From Elmis aenea (Eukaryota; Arthropoda; Insecta; Coleoptera; Elmidae): a DNA stretch of 64,000 bases. The notes beneath the pieces are model-generated. The model was not told the DNA's origin and did no database searches. It was given only the letters and a program-made list of their open reading frames with translations. The DNA is taken from NCBI GenBank assembly GCA_947652605.1, contig OX393580.1, forward strand, positions 20,852,159 through 20,916,158. The letters are read 5' to 3'. Below, piece after piece: positions 34,838-46,327 of this stretch (position 1 is the first letter of the stretch; each line of letters begins with the position of its first letter). The translations under genes were made by a program, and so were the position numbers.

Positions 34838-36482
34838 TATCGTCGCCTAAGAGTTATTTTGTTCCATACGCCATTTTGGGGCAAACTGACTTATTCATAC
34901 CAAAATTATGTTAAAAATTTTCCATATCCTTCAACATGACTAAAATTTAAATTCGTTCGGTATTGACAAAGTTCTCAGTGTTAACTTTGTTCCATATCCA
35001 AAAATCTAAAGATAAATTGCGGGTTTATTTGTTCCATATCCATTCATTACACGTTTTACGTTTTATTTGTTCCATATCCGAGAAATTACCTCAATTCTGG
35101 TGTTATGATATCGTCTGCTGAGAGTTATTTTGTGCCATACGCCATTTTGGGGCATATTGACTTATTAATATCAAGAATATGTTGAAGAAAATGTTTTATA
35201 TCCTTCAACATTATCTAAAATTTAAATTCGTTCGTTATTGACAAAGTTATGAGTGTTACCTTTGTTTCAAATCAGAATGACTCTGGATTGAATTAGAATG
35301 AATAAGAAAAATGAATACTTAAAACTATGTACAAGCCTAATTTATAGAGATTACAGGAAAAGCATAATTAAGTTCCCATTAATTTGTCGTATACGCTACC
35401 GAAAGGTAACTGCACCTGCAATGTACAATAAAGGGTCTTGGAATACCCAAAATTATTTCCAAGAATACAAGAATTTGGAGATTTGGGACACTAAAATATA
35501 GAACTTAAAACTATATTTACAAAATACACTGAATATAAAAGAACAGCAGTTCATAACACAAATTTGTTGCAAAACCAAAATAATTTACTTGTTTAAAATA
35601 ACATTTCAGTTTTTATATTATTGTCTTACGACATTTTGTTACAAAAAGTGTTTATTTTAAAGTTTTTTTTTTTAAATAATTGTGTTTCATTTACATATTA
35701 ATACATAACCAAATTAATTTACTTGTTTAGAATAATATTTTAGTTTTTGAATTATTGTTTTACGCCAATTTGTTACGAGAATCTTAAAATGTTTATGTTA
35801 AAATTTTATTTTTGTTTAAATAGTTGTGTTCAGTTTACATAATACTTAACCAAAATAATTTACTTGTTTAGAATAATATTTCAGTTTTTATATTATTTTT
35901 TACGGCATTTTGTTGCAAGAATGTTTATGTTAGTTTAATTGTTTTTAAATAATTGTGTTCGGTTTACATAATACATAAGCAAATTAATGTACTTGTTTTT
36001 ATACTATTGTTTTACGGCATTTTGTAACGAGATTGTTAAAATGTTTATTTTACAGTTTAAATAAAATATGTTTTATAATTATTGTATTTTACATAATTTG
36101 ACATTTCGTAAAAACAATCAAAGCCAAGTTTTCGTAAAATTTTTCCTAACAATTTGGTTATTTTATTTATTTAAATTATTTTATTTAAATAAAATCAACT
36201 TTTCATTTAAAAACTATAAAAATACCATGCACATGGAACAAACTTCTACAAAAATGTGCTAAGCAGCTTAGGAGATTGTTCCATATCCATTTTCAAATTG
36301 GCAGTAACTCAAAATTTTATTAAAATTTAATAATTTTGAATTCATTAATTAGATACTGTATTACTTTCAAGTTCTTTCAGAAAAATTAAATGCATATATA
36401 TTTTTAATAACAGAGTAATAAAAACAGAAACTTTAAAGTCGATTTACTCAAAACTAACTAAATGGCGTATGGAACAAAACAA
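34838..36482. repeat. Repeat-rich element with inverted ends and two internal tandem arrays
   Basis: The left end has TTTTGTTCCATACGCCATTT (about 34857) and the right end its near-complement AAATGGCGTATGGAACAAAA (36460-36479). Inside is a ~275-bp direct duplication (34838-34990 and 35112-35260), with GTTCCATATCC repeated several times. A second array of about four ~135-bp units follows at 35565-36060, each holding AATTTACTTGTTTA, TTTTTATATTATTG and ACGGCATTTTGTTAC variants. No coding potential. Its right end directly abuts the first unit of the 10-kb array. Confidence 0.7.
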
Positions 36483-36784
36483 CATGGCCTGAGCACTCAT
36501 ATGGGCTCGACTGTTATTGCTTAAAACAGCGGAGCAGATCTCAATAGGTGGTGCTAGTATCTTTATTTCTAGCTGGTAACCATAGCCGATAACGTCATTC
36601 CCGTTCTTGTTAGCAAATGTACAGTAGCGCGGAAATTTAAATTTAAAATGATAATAGATACCCATAGATACCGGGCGTCACCTGTCATTTATTATAAATA
36701 AAGTGAAAAGTAAAAATTTCATCTGCGTAATATAAAATATTTTTAAAAGTTAAGAAAATATTAAACTTGAAAACAAAATAATGT

Positions 36785-36954
36785 TGCATTCATTATAAAC
36801 TGCAGCAGTGCAGAAAAAAACATGCACAATTTCCCTGATCCCATCGCGAGAGCTTGCTCGGTACAATAATTGGGTTGTGAATACTGCAAATCCTAAAATT
36901 ACAGGAAAAGACCCAGCAATGGTTAACAGACATTTTAGGATTTGCAAATTCGGT
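36785..36954 (+). pseudogene. Possible THAP-domain remnant (also 47784-47953 and 57851-58020)
   Basis: Two adjacent frames read EKNMHNFPDPIARACS, then NNWVVNTANPKITGKDPA followed by MVNRHFRICKFG and a GTAAG donor. The order HxFPDP...R..W...N...HFRICKF recalls the Cys/His zinc-coordinating THAP fold of P-element-like transposases, but key Cys residues are missing and the frame is broken. Weak evidence; repeated in each unit. Confidence 0.25.
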
Positions 36955-37810
36955 AAGTTAGAATAATGCCAAAATTAAACGAGTTTCATGATTTTCCGTC
37001 CAAAATTAAGAAAATAAAGGTATCAGCGTGTGCACAGGTCTTTAGTACGTGTTGGTGCCGCTTTAAATGTGATGAGCCGAGGTAAATTGTAAAGCCTAAA
37101 TGGGATAAAGGAGGTGGAGTTTGAAGGATTACATACTTCAGAGCTTTGTGTTTTTTTTACATTTTTTTTGGTTATACATAATACATTTGATTTCTTTTTA
37201 ATTTTAATTTTAATTGCTCATTGTCAACAATGATCTATTATTATATGTTTGAGGGTATATAAATGCTTTTTTTATATTTGCTATATAATAAATACATAAA
37301 TGTTGTTGCGTATTCGTTAATAAGTCAAATAGTTATAGTGTTTTTTTTTAATATAAAGTACTCAAAATACATTTTCATATTTAAAAAGCATTTATAATTT
37401 TCTTAATAATCCGTTGTAGATCATTATTATCTCATTTTAGCATAAAAATGTCAAAATAGTATGTAATGTGCGAGACTGATCATTTTGCTGTAAAAATAAC
37501 AATTACCAATTTATAATAAATGTAAGACGACATTGTAAACCACACAAAATAAATGTTTATTATACTATGATTTTATCCATTTAAAATGATCAGTCAGCAT
37601 AATGATGACTAATTAATTATATGCTACTTTTTTATGTTATTTGTTAACGATGTTATAGTGCTATGTACTACAGTATTATGAATATATGTAAAACCATGAA
37701 AGAGGCATATTCCGTTAATATAAAACGTTGTAAATATAGATAATAAAATTATATTTATTTTATATTTGCCTTTTTTTTTTAAACTAACATTAATTTATTG
37801 CAATTTCATT

Positions 37811-37923
37811 TAATGTAAATATTCTTATCAAGTAAATTTAAATAACTATTCATAGATAATGAAAAAGTTTTTCGTAATCTATGAATAGTTATTTAATTTT
37901 ACTTGATAAGAATATTTACATTA
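37811..37923. repeat. Near-perfect palindrome, 47-bp arms (also 48810-48922 and 58877-58989)
   Basis: The left arm starts TAATGTAAATATTCTTATCA and ends CTATTCATAGAT. The right arm is its reverse complement with one or two mismatches, around a 19-bp loop AATGAAAAAGTTTTTCGTA. Present in all three units about 1.2 kb upstream of the gene start (0.3 kb without the insertion). Confidence 0.85.
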
Positions 37924-38102
37924 AAATTTAAATGGTGTATTTTTAATTACTTTCAAATTTCCCGCATTTAAATAAAATTCGGGAGCAGATCTCACCAGAT
38001 GGCGTTCATAATGGTAACAAAATATTACGTAGAGTGGCAATTCTATATTTAGTATATGTTCTATGCTCGCCAGTAGTTTATTTGCAAGACGAATTTTGTT
38101 AA

Positions 38103-39025
38103 CCCTTAGTTACTCGCGCCAAATTATTCGAACTTTTTCCCGCGCGGTGTACTTTGTACACCACCCTAAATTTAGCTTGTTTTTAAACAAAAACGCTATT
38201 TTTTTTGCTGACGGTAATTTACGTCAAACATTAAAAATAAGTAGGTATAGTTTTTACGAATAAGTTAAACATTTTAAAAATATATAGGAACATAATATCA
38301 ACGAACAAAAAAAAACAGTTAACGAAAAACAAAACTAATTTTAAAAGCCCTCTAGTCTTCTTCTGATTTGATGGCTCTATTTTTTCCAAAGAAAAACTCT
38401 ACATCAGCACTATCATCCCCATCACTCTCACTAGAAATCTCATTTTCACGGTCACTGCCTTCCAGTTCTGACGTACTGTCATGGTCACTTTGAGTAATTA
38501 CTCCCTGTTCAAGGTCATCTTCCTTATCGCCTAGAACCTAGAATTTCCTCATCTGAACTTCCAGCCTCCAAGAAGGCCCTCATTTCCTCCTCCGTTAGGC
38601 ATTGGGAATTTTTATGGGAATATAAGACGTAAAATGATAAAAATTAAAAAAATAAATAATAAACAAATAAAAAAAATATATTTAGCGTAACTAGAAGCGA
38701 GAACACACTTGCGGATGGCAAAAATACCCATACATAACACCATCACACAATAAAACAAACGTTTTTGTATAAGAGATTGAATATTTACATAATTTACAAA
38801 ATTTCCCGCGCGGTGTATTCTAGGCACCAACGGGACAACGCATTAAAATTTATGTAAAAACGCAAAGGTCAGTCGGGCATTTTGGCTTATGACTGATCCA
38901 TTACATTCCGGATATGTTAGACATAGGTTAGGTGGGGGTCTGGTGCCACCAAAAAAATCGTACGTTTGATGGAGGCAAGAAATTTGGCGCTGGTGTACAA
39001 AATACACCAGCGCGAGTAATTAAGG
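38103..39025 (-). mobile_element. piggyBac-type element at a TTAA site, present in unit 1 only
   Basis: The insertion runs from CCCTTAGTTACTCGCGCC to GCGCGAGTAATTAAGGG with TTAA on both sides. Units 2 and 3 carry the unoccupied site (TTTTGTTAAAGACAGCC). CCY...GGG ends at duplicated TTAA define piggyBac. Subterminal inverted motifs GGTGTAC(T/A)..GTACACC recur near both ends. On the minus strand a fragment around 38345-38610 reads LTEEEMRAFLEAGSSDEEIL, then an acidic Ser-rich stretch ending DSADVEFFFGKNRAIKSEED. This resembles the acidic N-terminus of piggyBac transposases up to their FxxGKD-like motif. The catalytic core is absent, so it is an internally deleted copy. Confidence 0.92.
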
Positions 39026-39130
39026 GTTAAAGACAGCCACAGCGCACTTTGAAAAATACGCACGTCGTATGCTAACGTCAATTTTGAAACAAATTATTAT
39101 TCCAAAACAAAATTGTAAACAACAACCAAA

Positions 39131-42100
39131 ATGGGTTATTTGAACAGAAATAAAGTTCTAATGACTGTTAAAATTTTAATTGTGATTAATAGTTTATTAT
39201 TAGTCGTAGGTAAGTACACCAACTCAAAGTAAAAATGAAAGCGCGAATTTTTTACTTTGATTTTATTTTAGATGCTAATCCTGTAATTCAAAGTTTTGAA
39301 GACCAGTGGAATTACAAAATAACCCCTGATAAAACTCCTATTTTGAGTAGTGAATCAGCTCGTGATAATGTAGTACAGGAGACGGCGTGCAAAGGTTGTT
39401 TAACAAGTAAGACCCCCAATTTATGTTTATAATAAAGTTTAAGTTTACTTTAACGGACTTTGTCAGAAATTGATAAAATTATAGACACTTATAAAACTGG
39501 ACGTCCTGAGCTCAAATATGTTAAAATTATTTGGCGCTCTCAATTACTTAGCGTAAAAATTCATTTTAAAAGTTCCGTTTGACACTTAGGTTAGGTTTTT
39601 TCATTCGAATTTTCTCATGTTAGGATAGCTAAAATATCTTTGTAAAGTGTACGAATTTGATTATAAGGTATAAATGAAACTATATTTGTATCGATTTTGT
39701 GTTAAAATAAGCTAAAAATAACGTAAATCTTATAACATACCCAAGTTCACAACTGTCATTTTTTGCCGTCTTGAAATTGTATTTCCACCTTTCTTGACTT
39801 TTCTGAGATCGCAAGGTGGACTCATTTAGATCTATAAGGATCAGATCAGTTTCAGTTGGAACTAAAATTTAAATTTTAAGCGACTATTAATTTATTATTT
39901 TAACCATTAAATTGTAATTTGGGAGTGGTAGTTAATAATGCCGGTTATTCGATTATCACGTTAACTAAAGTAAGATCTAACACATCAGTTTATACAAAAT
40001 AACCAACTGTGAACTTATATCTTAGCAATAAAATGAAAAATATTAGTTCCAATAAATAATTTTCAGCCAAACTGTGTGCAATTAAAAAAAAGCAGCAACT
40101 GCAACATGTTATTTGGTAATGGACAACATTATTGCATGGGCAGCGTGTTTACTTTCATCGGAGGGTCAGGTTAGAGGTCGGAAAAAGTATTTTTTTTGTA
40201 GCTGAATAATGGGAAACGCTAAAATAAGATGACGTGCAGCTGTGCGCAACACTATTCCATCTGCTTTCTGTTTACTGTCATCAGAGGGTCAGGTTAGAGG
40301 TCGGAAAGAGTTTTTTTTTTAAGCTGATTAATGGGGAACGCTAAAATAAGATTACGTGCAGCTGTGTGCAACACTATTCCATCTGCATTCTGTTTACTGT
40401 CATCAGAGGGTCAGGTTAGAGGTCGGAAAGAGTTTTTTTTAAAGCTGATTAATGGGGAACGCTAAAATAAGATTACGTGCAGCTGTGCGCAACACTGTTT
40501 TTCAATTTTAACGTCTGGAACATACACACACACGCGTACACACAGTTGATTATTGGGTAAAAACTGAAGTGCTAGATGTTGCTTTAATGAACGTGATAAT
40601 CGAATCGATTTACAAGTTAATGGTTAAAATAATAAATCAATGGTCGCTTAAAATTAAAATTTTAGTTCCAACTGAAACTGATCTGATCCTTATAGATCTA
40701 AATGAGTCCACATTACGATCTCAGAAAGGTCAAGAAAGGTGGAAATTGTAATTCAAGACTGCAAAAAATGACAGTTGTGAACTTGGGTTTGTTATAAGAT
40801 TTACGTTATTTTTAGCTTATTTTAACACAAAATCGATACAAATATAGTTTCATTCATGCCTTATTATCATTATTCGTACACTTTACAAAGATATTTTAGC
40901 TATCTTAACATGAGAAAATTCGAATGAAAAAACCTAACCTAACTGTCAAACGGAACTTTTAAAATGAATTTTTATGCTAAGTAATTGAGAGCGCCAAATA
41001 ATTTTAACATATTTGAGCACAGGACGTCCAGTTTTATTAGTCTACTTAATTTTATCAATTTCTGACAAAGTCCGTTAAAGTAACTTGTTCCATAAAGACA
41101 GTGTAGACAAATTGGTGTAAAATTTTAACGTAGCGTTATTTTTTGAACAATTCTAAATCAAAACTCTTATTACAACTCTCATTAGGTACAACGTACAACT
41201 CTATTGACTGAAGGATAGTTAAGTATTAGGCTACAAAAAGTTGTTCAATATGCAATTTCTTACGACTTTATTAGTGCTAATATCTAGCGTCCACGTCTAA
41301 GAAAACTTTTACAAAATTGTTCCATGCAATTCCAAATCTAAACAGGTAAAATTAAATATGTGTATGTCCTTTTATTACAAATTTTAATGTGAATCTCGTT
41401 TAAATTGTCACAATTGTATTCACACCACGGTCTACTACACAGGTTGGGAAGCCTGTCAAAAAATCAGGAACTTTTCGACATAAATTTCCGCTAGATGACG
41501 ATACGTCTAAGAACCATTCGCCATAAATATCCGTTAGATGGCAATAAGTCTAAGAACTTGAGCTAGCACTAGGTGGGATCTTATTTTGAACAAAACTGAC
41601 TTAAAAATTCGATAAAAACATTTGAATATACATCCCCTGATTGATTACATTCGAATTTTGCGAATGTTTTAAGCGAAAGCCTTTAAATATCGCTGACTAT
41701 GTCAAAATATTGTACACGAACCGGTTCTTAGACGTATCGCCATCTAGCAATAATTTATGGCGAACGGTTCTTAGACATAACGCCATCTGTGGGATAATTT
41801 ACGGAACTAGTTACCGGCCTCAGTCGTTTTTATATGGGAGTCTCCCAACATGTGTAGTAGACCGTGATTCACACTCTGTATAATTCATTGATTTAAGCGA
41901 AGCAAACGTCAGAATGACATTATGATGCTTGTGCAGTTATCCCAGGAGCAATCTTTTGATATTGTTCAGTTTTTAACTACATATTAACTATAAGGTATAG
42001 AGTTAAGCTAAACTTAATGTAAAAATTTCCAAAATGTAGCAAACTTAAGATCAAAAGAATTATATACTATCTTGCAAAATTACCCTCATTTAAATTTGTA

Positions 42101-43902
42101 CACAGGTTTAACTAGCACGAGGCACGACAATATGTACCTTCGTCAAAATGGATAGGTAAATTGCTTTAAAACTATAAAAAGTGCAATAATTAAATAAAAA
42201 CTTTTATGGATTTTAAACATTTGCAACGAACTACAAAAATTCGACGTACTAAATAAAAAACATTTTTTAAGATCTCTTGGTCATACTTGCTAAAAATATT
42301 TAAAGATGATTTTATATTTAAGTTAGTGCACAATCACAACGGTATTGGATTCAGCAGTGTCTTGAGTAAAACTATTAACAAGGCCTTACAATTATCTCAG
42401 TATCTTACAAAAGAGCCATTCAGCCACGCTTCAGATTAAATAAAAATAGAAAATGGGTGCAGTTCAATCGATTTAATATTAATATCTGCAGCATATTAAT
42501 CATAGCAACTTTCATACTTTCAGCTCCATTTACTTTACCAAGTCACGGCTTTGATGTATATTTAAATTAAATCAGATTATTTATGTGATAAATGTAACAA
42601 TAAAACTGGAATATTGTAGAAATGCATACAGTAAGGTCGAAATTGCCATTAATTTCTCCTAAGAAGACATGTTGTGTTAGTTATGTGTGTAATCTACAGG
42701 GCCAGCTTACAGCCTAGACATTGTTGATTATACAAGGAAATTACTTTTTTTTTTGCTCAATCATGAATGTTAAACAACATTATTATTAATTTTAGTATTT
42801 ACACATATATATTAAGATCGTAACGATATCTGCAAATAACTTTGTTAAATATGTCTTTAAATTCTTATTTGTAGGTTTTCTTGGTGCACTTCTAGTTAAT
42901 ATTTACAATTATCGATTTGTATGCGTAGTGCTTTTAAATACAAATTTATTAAAACTTATGTTAACGTATTATTTTAGTTGCTCATTTCATAAAACAAGAT
43001 CGTGGTGAACAAAATTTTACAGACAAGATTAAAGAAAAGGTTGCTAGTTTGTGCGGCATCGCAGGCTTAGAAAAGATGTGCGATCAACTCCTCAACACAA
43101 TCGTTCCAAATGTAACAGTGATGAAACACTGGGGTAAGTACGTGCAAAATTATGTGATAATAGCCTGCATTGAGGTTTTAAGCCAAGGGCACGTGGACGC
43201 ACCAATGGAGATGATAGCTATAATTTTTGACGTACATGTTAATTATTTTTCTATTATTAGACTAAAAACTACGTCGAAACTTTGAGTAACTGATAAATTA
43301 CCGGAATTACGTTTGTTTACGGTGACTTGATTAATATTTGTTCAATTGTAACTTAATTGTAACGAAGTAACACGACTTTAAATATTAATTAAACGTGAAC
43401 AAAAAAAAAAAAATGGCGAGAAGCAATTATTATATAATGTTTTTAGCTTCTCAAGGTTTTCTCGAATAGAAATTTTTGTTTGTTTAGTATTAATTTTTTT
43501 TTAAATCACAATATTTTATCAGTGTTTATTTAGAACCGGTTGATTTGCGCTACTGATTACTTATCATCGGTTCTAAGGGGATAGCTCTTACTGTATTAAC
43601 AAATTTTGGTTGGTGTTGTGTTGGAAGTTGTTTTATTTTGTCGATTTAGTTTGCTGCTTATGACCAAAATGACAATACATTATTAGTTCACCTTTTTTTG
43701 TTCCAAAACAGGTGTCGATGTGTGCACCAAAATGGATGTTATCTTTGGTGCGGATTGTAAGCTGGAAGAAGAAACAAAACCAGAAACTGCAACTACTCCT
43801 GACTCGTCCTCGAACTCGTCAGAAAAGAACTTTAATTTTTTTAACTTAATTTTGTTTTTGGTTTTGACCAAAATTATTACAGTTAAGTTCTTGCATTTTT
43901 GA
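39131..43902 (+). CDS. Secreted saposin-like (SapB) protein with hydrophobic tail, array copy 1, four exons
   Basis: Exons 39131-39209, 39272-39406, 42978-43133 and 43712-43902, all GT-AG, join to 186 aa. Residues 1-26 (MGYLNRNKVLMTVKILIVIN...) form a signal peptide. Six cysteines sit in saposin order: 66 and 69 (CKGC), 97 and 106 (LCGIAGLEKMC), 128 and 139 (VCTKMDVIFGADC). Between them are amphipathic helices such as FTDKIKEKVASL and CDQLLNTIV. N-glycosylation sequons occur at NFT and NVT. An acidic Thr/Pro/Ser linker (residues 140-160) leads to a hydrophobic end FNFFNLILFLVLTKIITV that looks like a GPI-attachment signal (inference). SapB domains bind lipids as activators, transporters or membrane-permeabilising effectors; which applies here is unknown. 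The 3.6-kb second intron holds two transposons. The piggyBac insertion lies ~105 bp upstream of this ATG, in the promoter/5' UTR. Confidence 0.85.
39447..41081. mobile_element. Foldback element with ~480-bp inverted arms in intron 2 (also 49518-51152 and 59585-61219)
   Basis: The arms about 39447-39925 and 40595-41081 are inverted copies differing by small indels; both carry ACTTTAACGGACTTTGTC, GGACGTC..AG.TCAAATATG, TTAGGTTAGGTTTTTTCATT and TCGATTTTGTGTTAA. The centre holds a direct array of about three ~124-bp units (40125-40500) containing GAGGGTCAGGTTAGAGGTCG and AATAAGATTACGTGCAGC. No transposase. It lies in the long intron of each saposin-like gene copy. Confidence 0.85.
41426..41866. 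mobile_element. hAT-type MITE in intron 2 (also 51497-51937 and 61564-62004)
   Basis: The inverted ends CACGGTCTACTACACA and TGTGTAGTAGACCGTG are flanked by the 8-bp duplication ATTCACAC (41418-41425 and 41867-41874). Internal copies of a TAGATGGCGATACGTCTAAG-like motif are arranged in inverted fashion. Non-coding. Confidence 0.88.
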
Positions 43903-44103
43903 TGTACGTAATGATAGAAACGATATGTAACAAATATTTTGTACAATTGATCATCTAAACCGATTATTACATTTCCTGTTTAAATGTTGTTATTTAAATG
44001 TTTGCAATCATTGTACATACACATAGTTTATGTTTAGTTGTTAGCCTTGAGTAGTAGGTTAACAAATTGAAGCCGAACGCACTGGGTTCAGTTCACACCG
44101 CTT
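43903..44103. other. 3' flank of saposin-like gene copy 1
   Basis: AT-rich sequence after the stop, ending where similarity to the gene's own 5' region begins. No other feature seen. Equivalent to 53974-54174 in unit 2. Confidence 0.45.
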
Positions 44104-44226
44104 TTGCAAGACGAATTTTGTGAAAGTCACAGCTTACTTTGAAAAATACGCACGTCGTATGCCAACGTCAATTTTGAGACATAAATCATTATTGCAAAAC
44201 AAAACTGTAAACAACAACGAAAATAT
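44104..44226 (+). pseudogene. Relic 5' end of a second saposin-like gene copy (also 54175-54297)
   Basis: The ~120 bp from TTGCAAGACGAATTTTGTGA to GTAAACAACAACGAAAATA match the 5' region directly before the saposin ATG (from 38089 across the TTAA site to 39133), sharing ACTTTGAAAAATACGCACG and TCAATTTTGA. Where the gene has AAAATGGGT, the relic has AAAATATATA and enters a mariner-like element. The start codon is lost and no coding sequence follows. Confidence 0.8.
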
Positions 44227-44231
44227 ATATA

Positions 44232-45491
44232 CAGGGTTCTCGTTTTTCGCGGCTCACTATGGGGATCTCGTAAACGGTAAGAGTTACGACTTCGGTTAAA
44301 TTGGGGCAAAGTTGTATATTCAGGTGCTTAATAATTTGACGCAAACAGAACTTATTTATCTTTTTTAGTTTTTGAGATATAGGGAAAAAAGTAAAAAAGT
44401 GGATTTTTGTTTTTTGCCCGTAACTTTTTCATTTGATGTCGAATTTCATTTCTGTAAAAACTTTTTCATGGCCACTTTTTGCAAGGAATCAGAATCCCCA
44501 ATTATATTTTCCATGCGACGTTTCGTTTTTTTAAAACCATCATCAGGTCAATTTTTTCTTGTGGACGCTATTTCTGATTTTAACGCCAGTTTGTAGAGAA
44601 TTTTATTCTGAATTCGAAAATGTATAACACTTGGCACTTTTTTGAAACCATTGTTGTTAAAAATGGCTAAAACAAATATTTTATTTAAAAAAATGCAGCG
44701 TATGAGTGACTTGAATTTTAAAGTGTTTAAAGCCTTCTTTATGCAGTACTCTCCATACTTTATCTTTGGAAATGTTTATTGTAGTACCAATTTGAGAAGT
44801 TGAAGCTCTAGGGTTATTTTGAACCTAATAATTTTAAACGTAATCGTTACTAATAGTTTTTTATTGGTCTATTTTGTAAATGAATGTAACTCAACTTACT
44901 TCTTGTAACACATCATCCTTTATTTCATCACCAATTTAGAGTCTAAACGAATTAGCCGACATTCACTTAGTTTATTATGAACAAGCCTTAAGTCAAGCAT
45001 GACATTAGCCAACTAAGTTTAGTAAAAAAAAAATATTTGAGGTGTATAAACAGAGTTTGTCGATGCATCTTTAGCACTAATTTTCTCGAAAACGGCTACG
45101 TTTACAGCAAAAAACAAAGAGGGACGAATTTTTTCCTCTTAAGTCGTACTTTCTTATGGACGAATGACATTGTCTATTTTATCCCAGAGAAAAAAATTCT
45201 GAAGATGGTAAGCGGATGACCTGCCTGTAAATCATACTTCCAATTACGTGTTTTCTTTCTAATTATCCCACAAAGTCAATGGGAAACACCCAAACATTTC
45301 GGCCAAGTTTGATAGCTCTAGCTTAAACGGCTAGGACGTAATCGATTTTTTGAATTTTTTTTCTTGCAACTTTGGAGGTCTCTAACTTTGAAAGGAAGCA
45401 TTTTCGGATAACAAAATATTTGACAAATGGTCATCATTTTCACTCAGGAATATGCACATACTTTTTTGCCGTGTATAATGGGGACACCCTG
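44232..45491 (-). mobile_element. Mariner/IS630-type element with transposase remnant (also 54303-55562)
   Basis: The ends CAGGGTTCTCGTTTTTCGCG and (reverse complement of the right end) CAGGGTGTCCCCATTATACA are flanked by TA. The left part resembles the left arm of the element at 7455 (GGTAAGAGTTACGACTTCGG vs GGTAAGAGATACAAGGTCGG). On the minus strand around 44690-44830 a frame reads NNPRASTSQIGTTINISKDK, then VWRVLHKEGFKHFKIQ. This is the second helix-turn-helix of IS630/mariner-type transposases. The catalytic core is not recognisable. Confidence 0.75.
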
Positions 45492-46327
45492 TATATACCA
45501 ACAGCCTTTTATATGTGTATGTACAAAAAAAATTGCAGATATACGTTTGTTAATGACAGGAAGTAGGATTAATTTTTATATTCCAGGAATAGTATCACAA
45601 CTTGTGAAAACCAATTTGCTATACATATTATATATATGTATATACCGGGTGTTAACCACCAGCCGTGAACATAGGGAATTAACATTGGTTTTAAGTTTTT
45701 TCGGATTCCTGCTCCCCAATTGAATTTATATTAAAATTAATGGTAACAATAGAAAGATAAATTTATTACGCATCATTTGAGACCATTAATAAGCTTAAAT
45801 GTTTAATATTGAGTTCATAATTAATATTTTAAAATTGGATTAATTTTACAAATATAAGTAGCCATGAGTGTCAATCTGACATTTGTCTTCATTAATTTTT
45901 GTTATTATATGTTAATTTTTAAATCAGCGAGTTATTTCTTTAACGATTTTGATTAAAATGAAAAAAAAAAACTATAATAGAGGAAGAGTTTTAATGGTGA
46001 AAATTAATAATAATTAAAAATAAGCGTCTAATTACTTCATGGTATTATACGACACACACAATAAAGACTACAATAACTTCATTACAATTATCAGACACTT
46101 TATAATGTGAGCTATTATATTAATATTGATACTTTTTTTTAGTGCTAAATAAAAATAAAAAAGGAGTTTCATTATTTATTGACAGTTTCTAAGAACTTGG
46201 AATTCTATATAGTAGACAGTACAGTATACAAATTTCAAATTAAGTAATGACTAAAATTTGCTTCTTTATTTAAACAACAAACAATTTTTTATGGTTTTTA
46301 AGAATCTTATAAAAACTCAAAATAATA
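45492..46327. other. AT-rich spacer in the unit (unit 2 equivalent 55563-56394)
   Basis: No gene or well-bounded repeat. A motif CCGGGTGTTAACCACCAGCC near 45647 resembles a transposon end without a visible partner. A 4-bp length difference between units 1 and 2 falls near 45932. Confidence 0.4.

Noticed and set aside
36444..36947. Minus-strand frames of 65-73 aa at the start of each array unit
   Set aside because: Conserved only because the DNA is duplicated. No recognisable domain, and composition resembles random AT-rich translation.
45372..45723. Overlapping 64- and 98-aa frames in units 1 and 2
   Set aside because: They lie across the right end of a mariner-like element and its flank, with no family resemblance.
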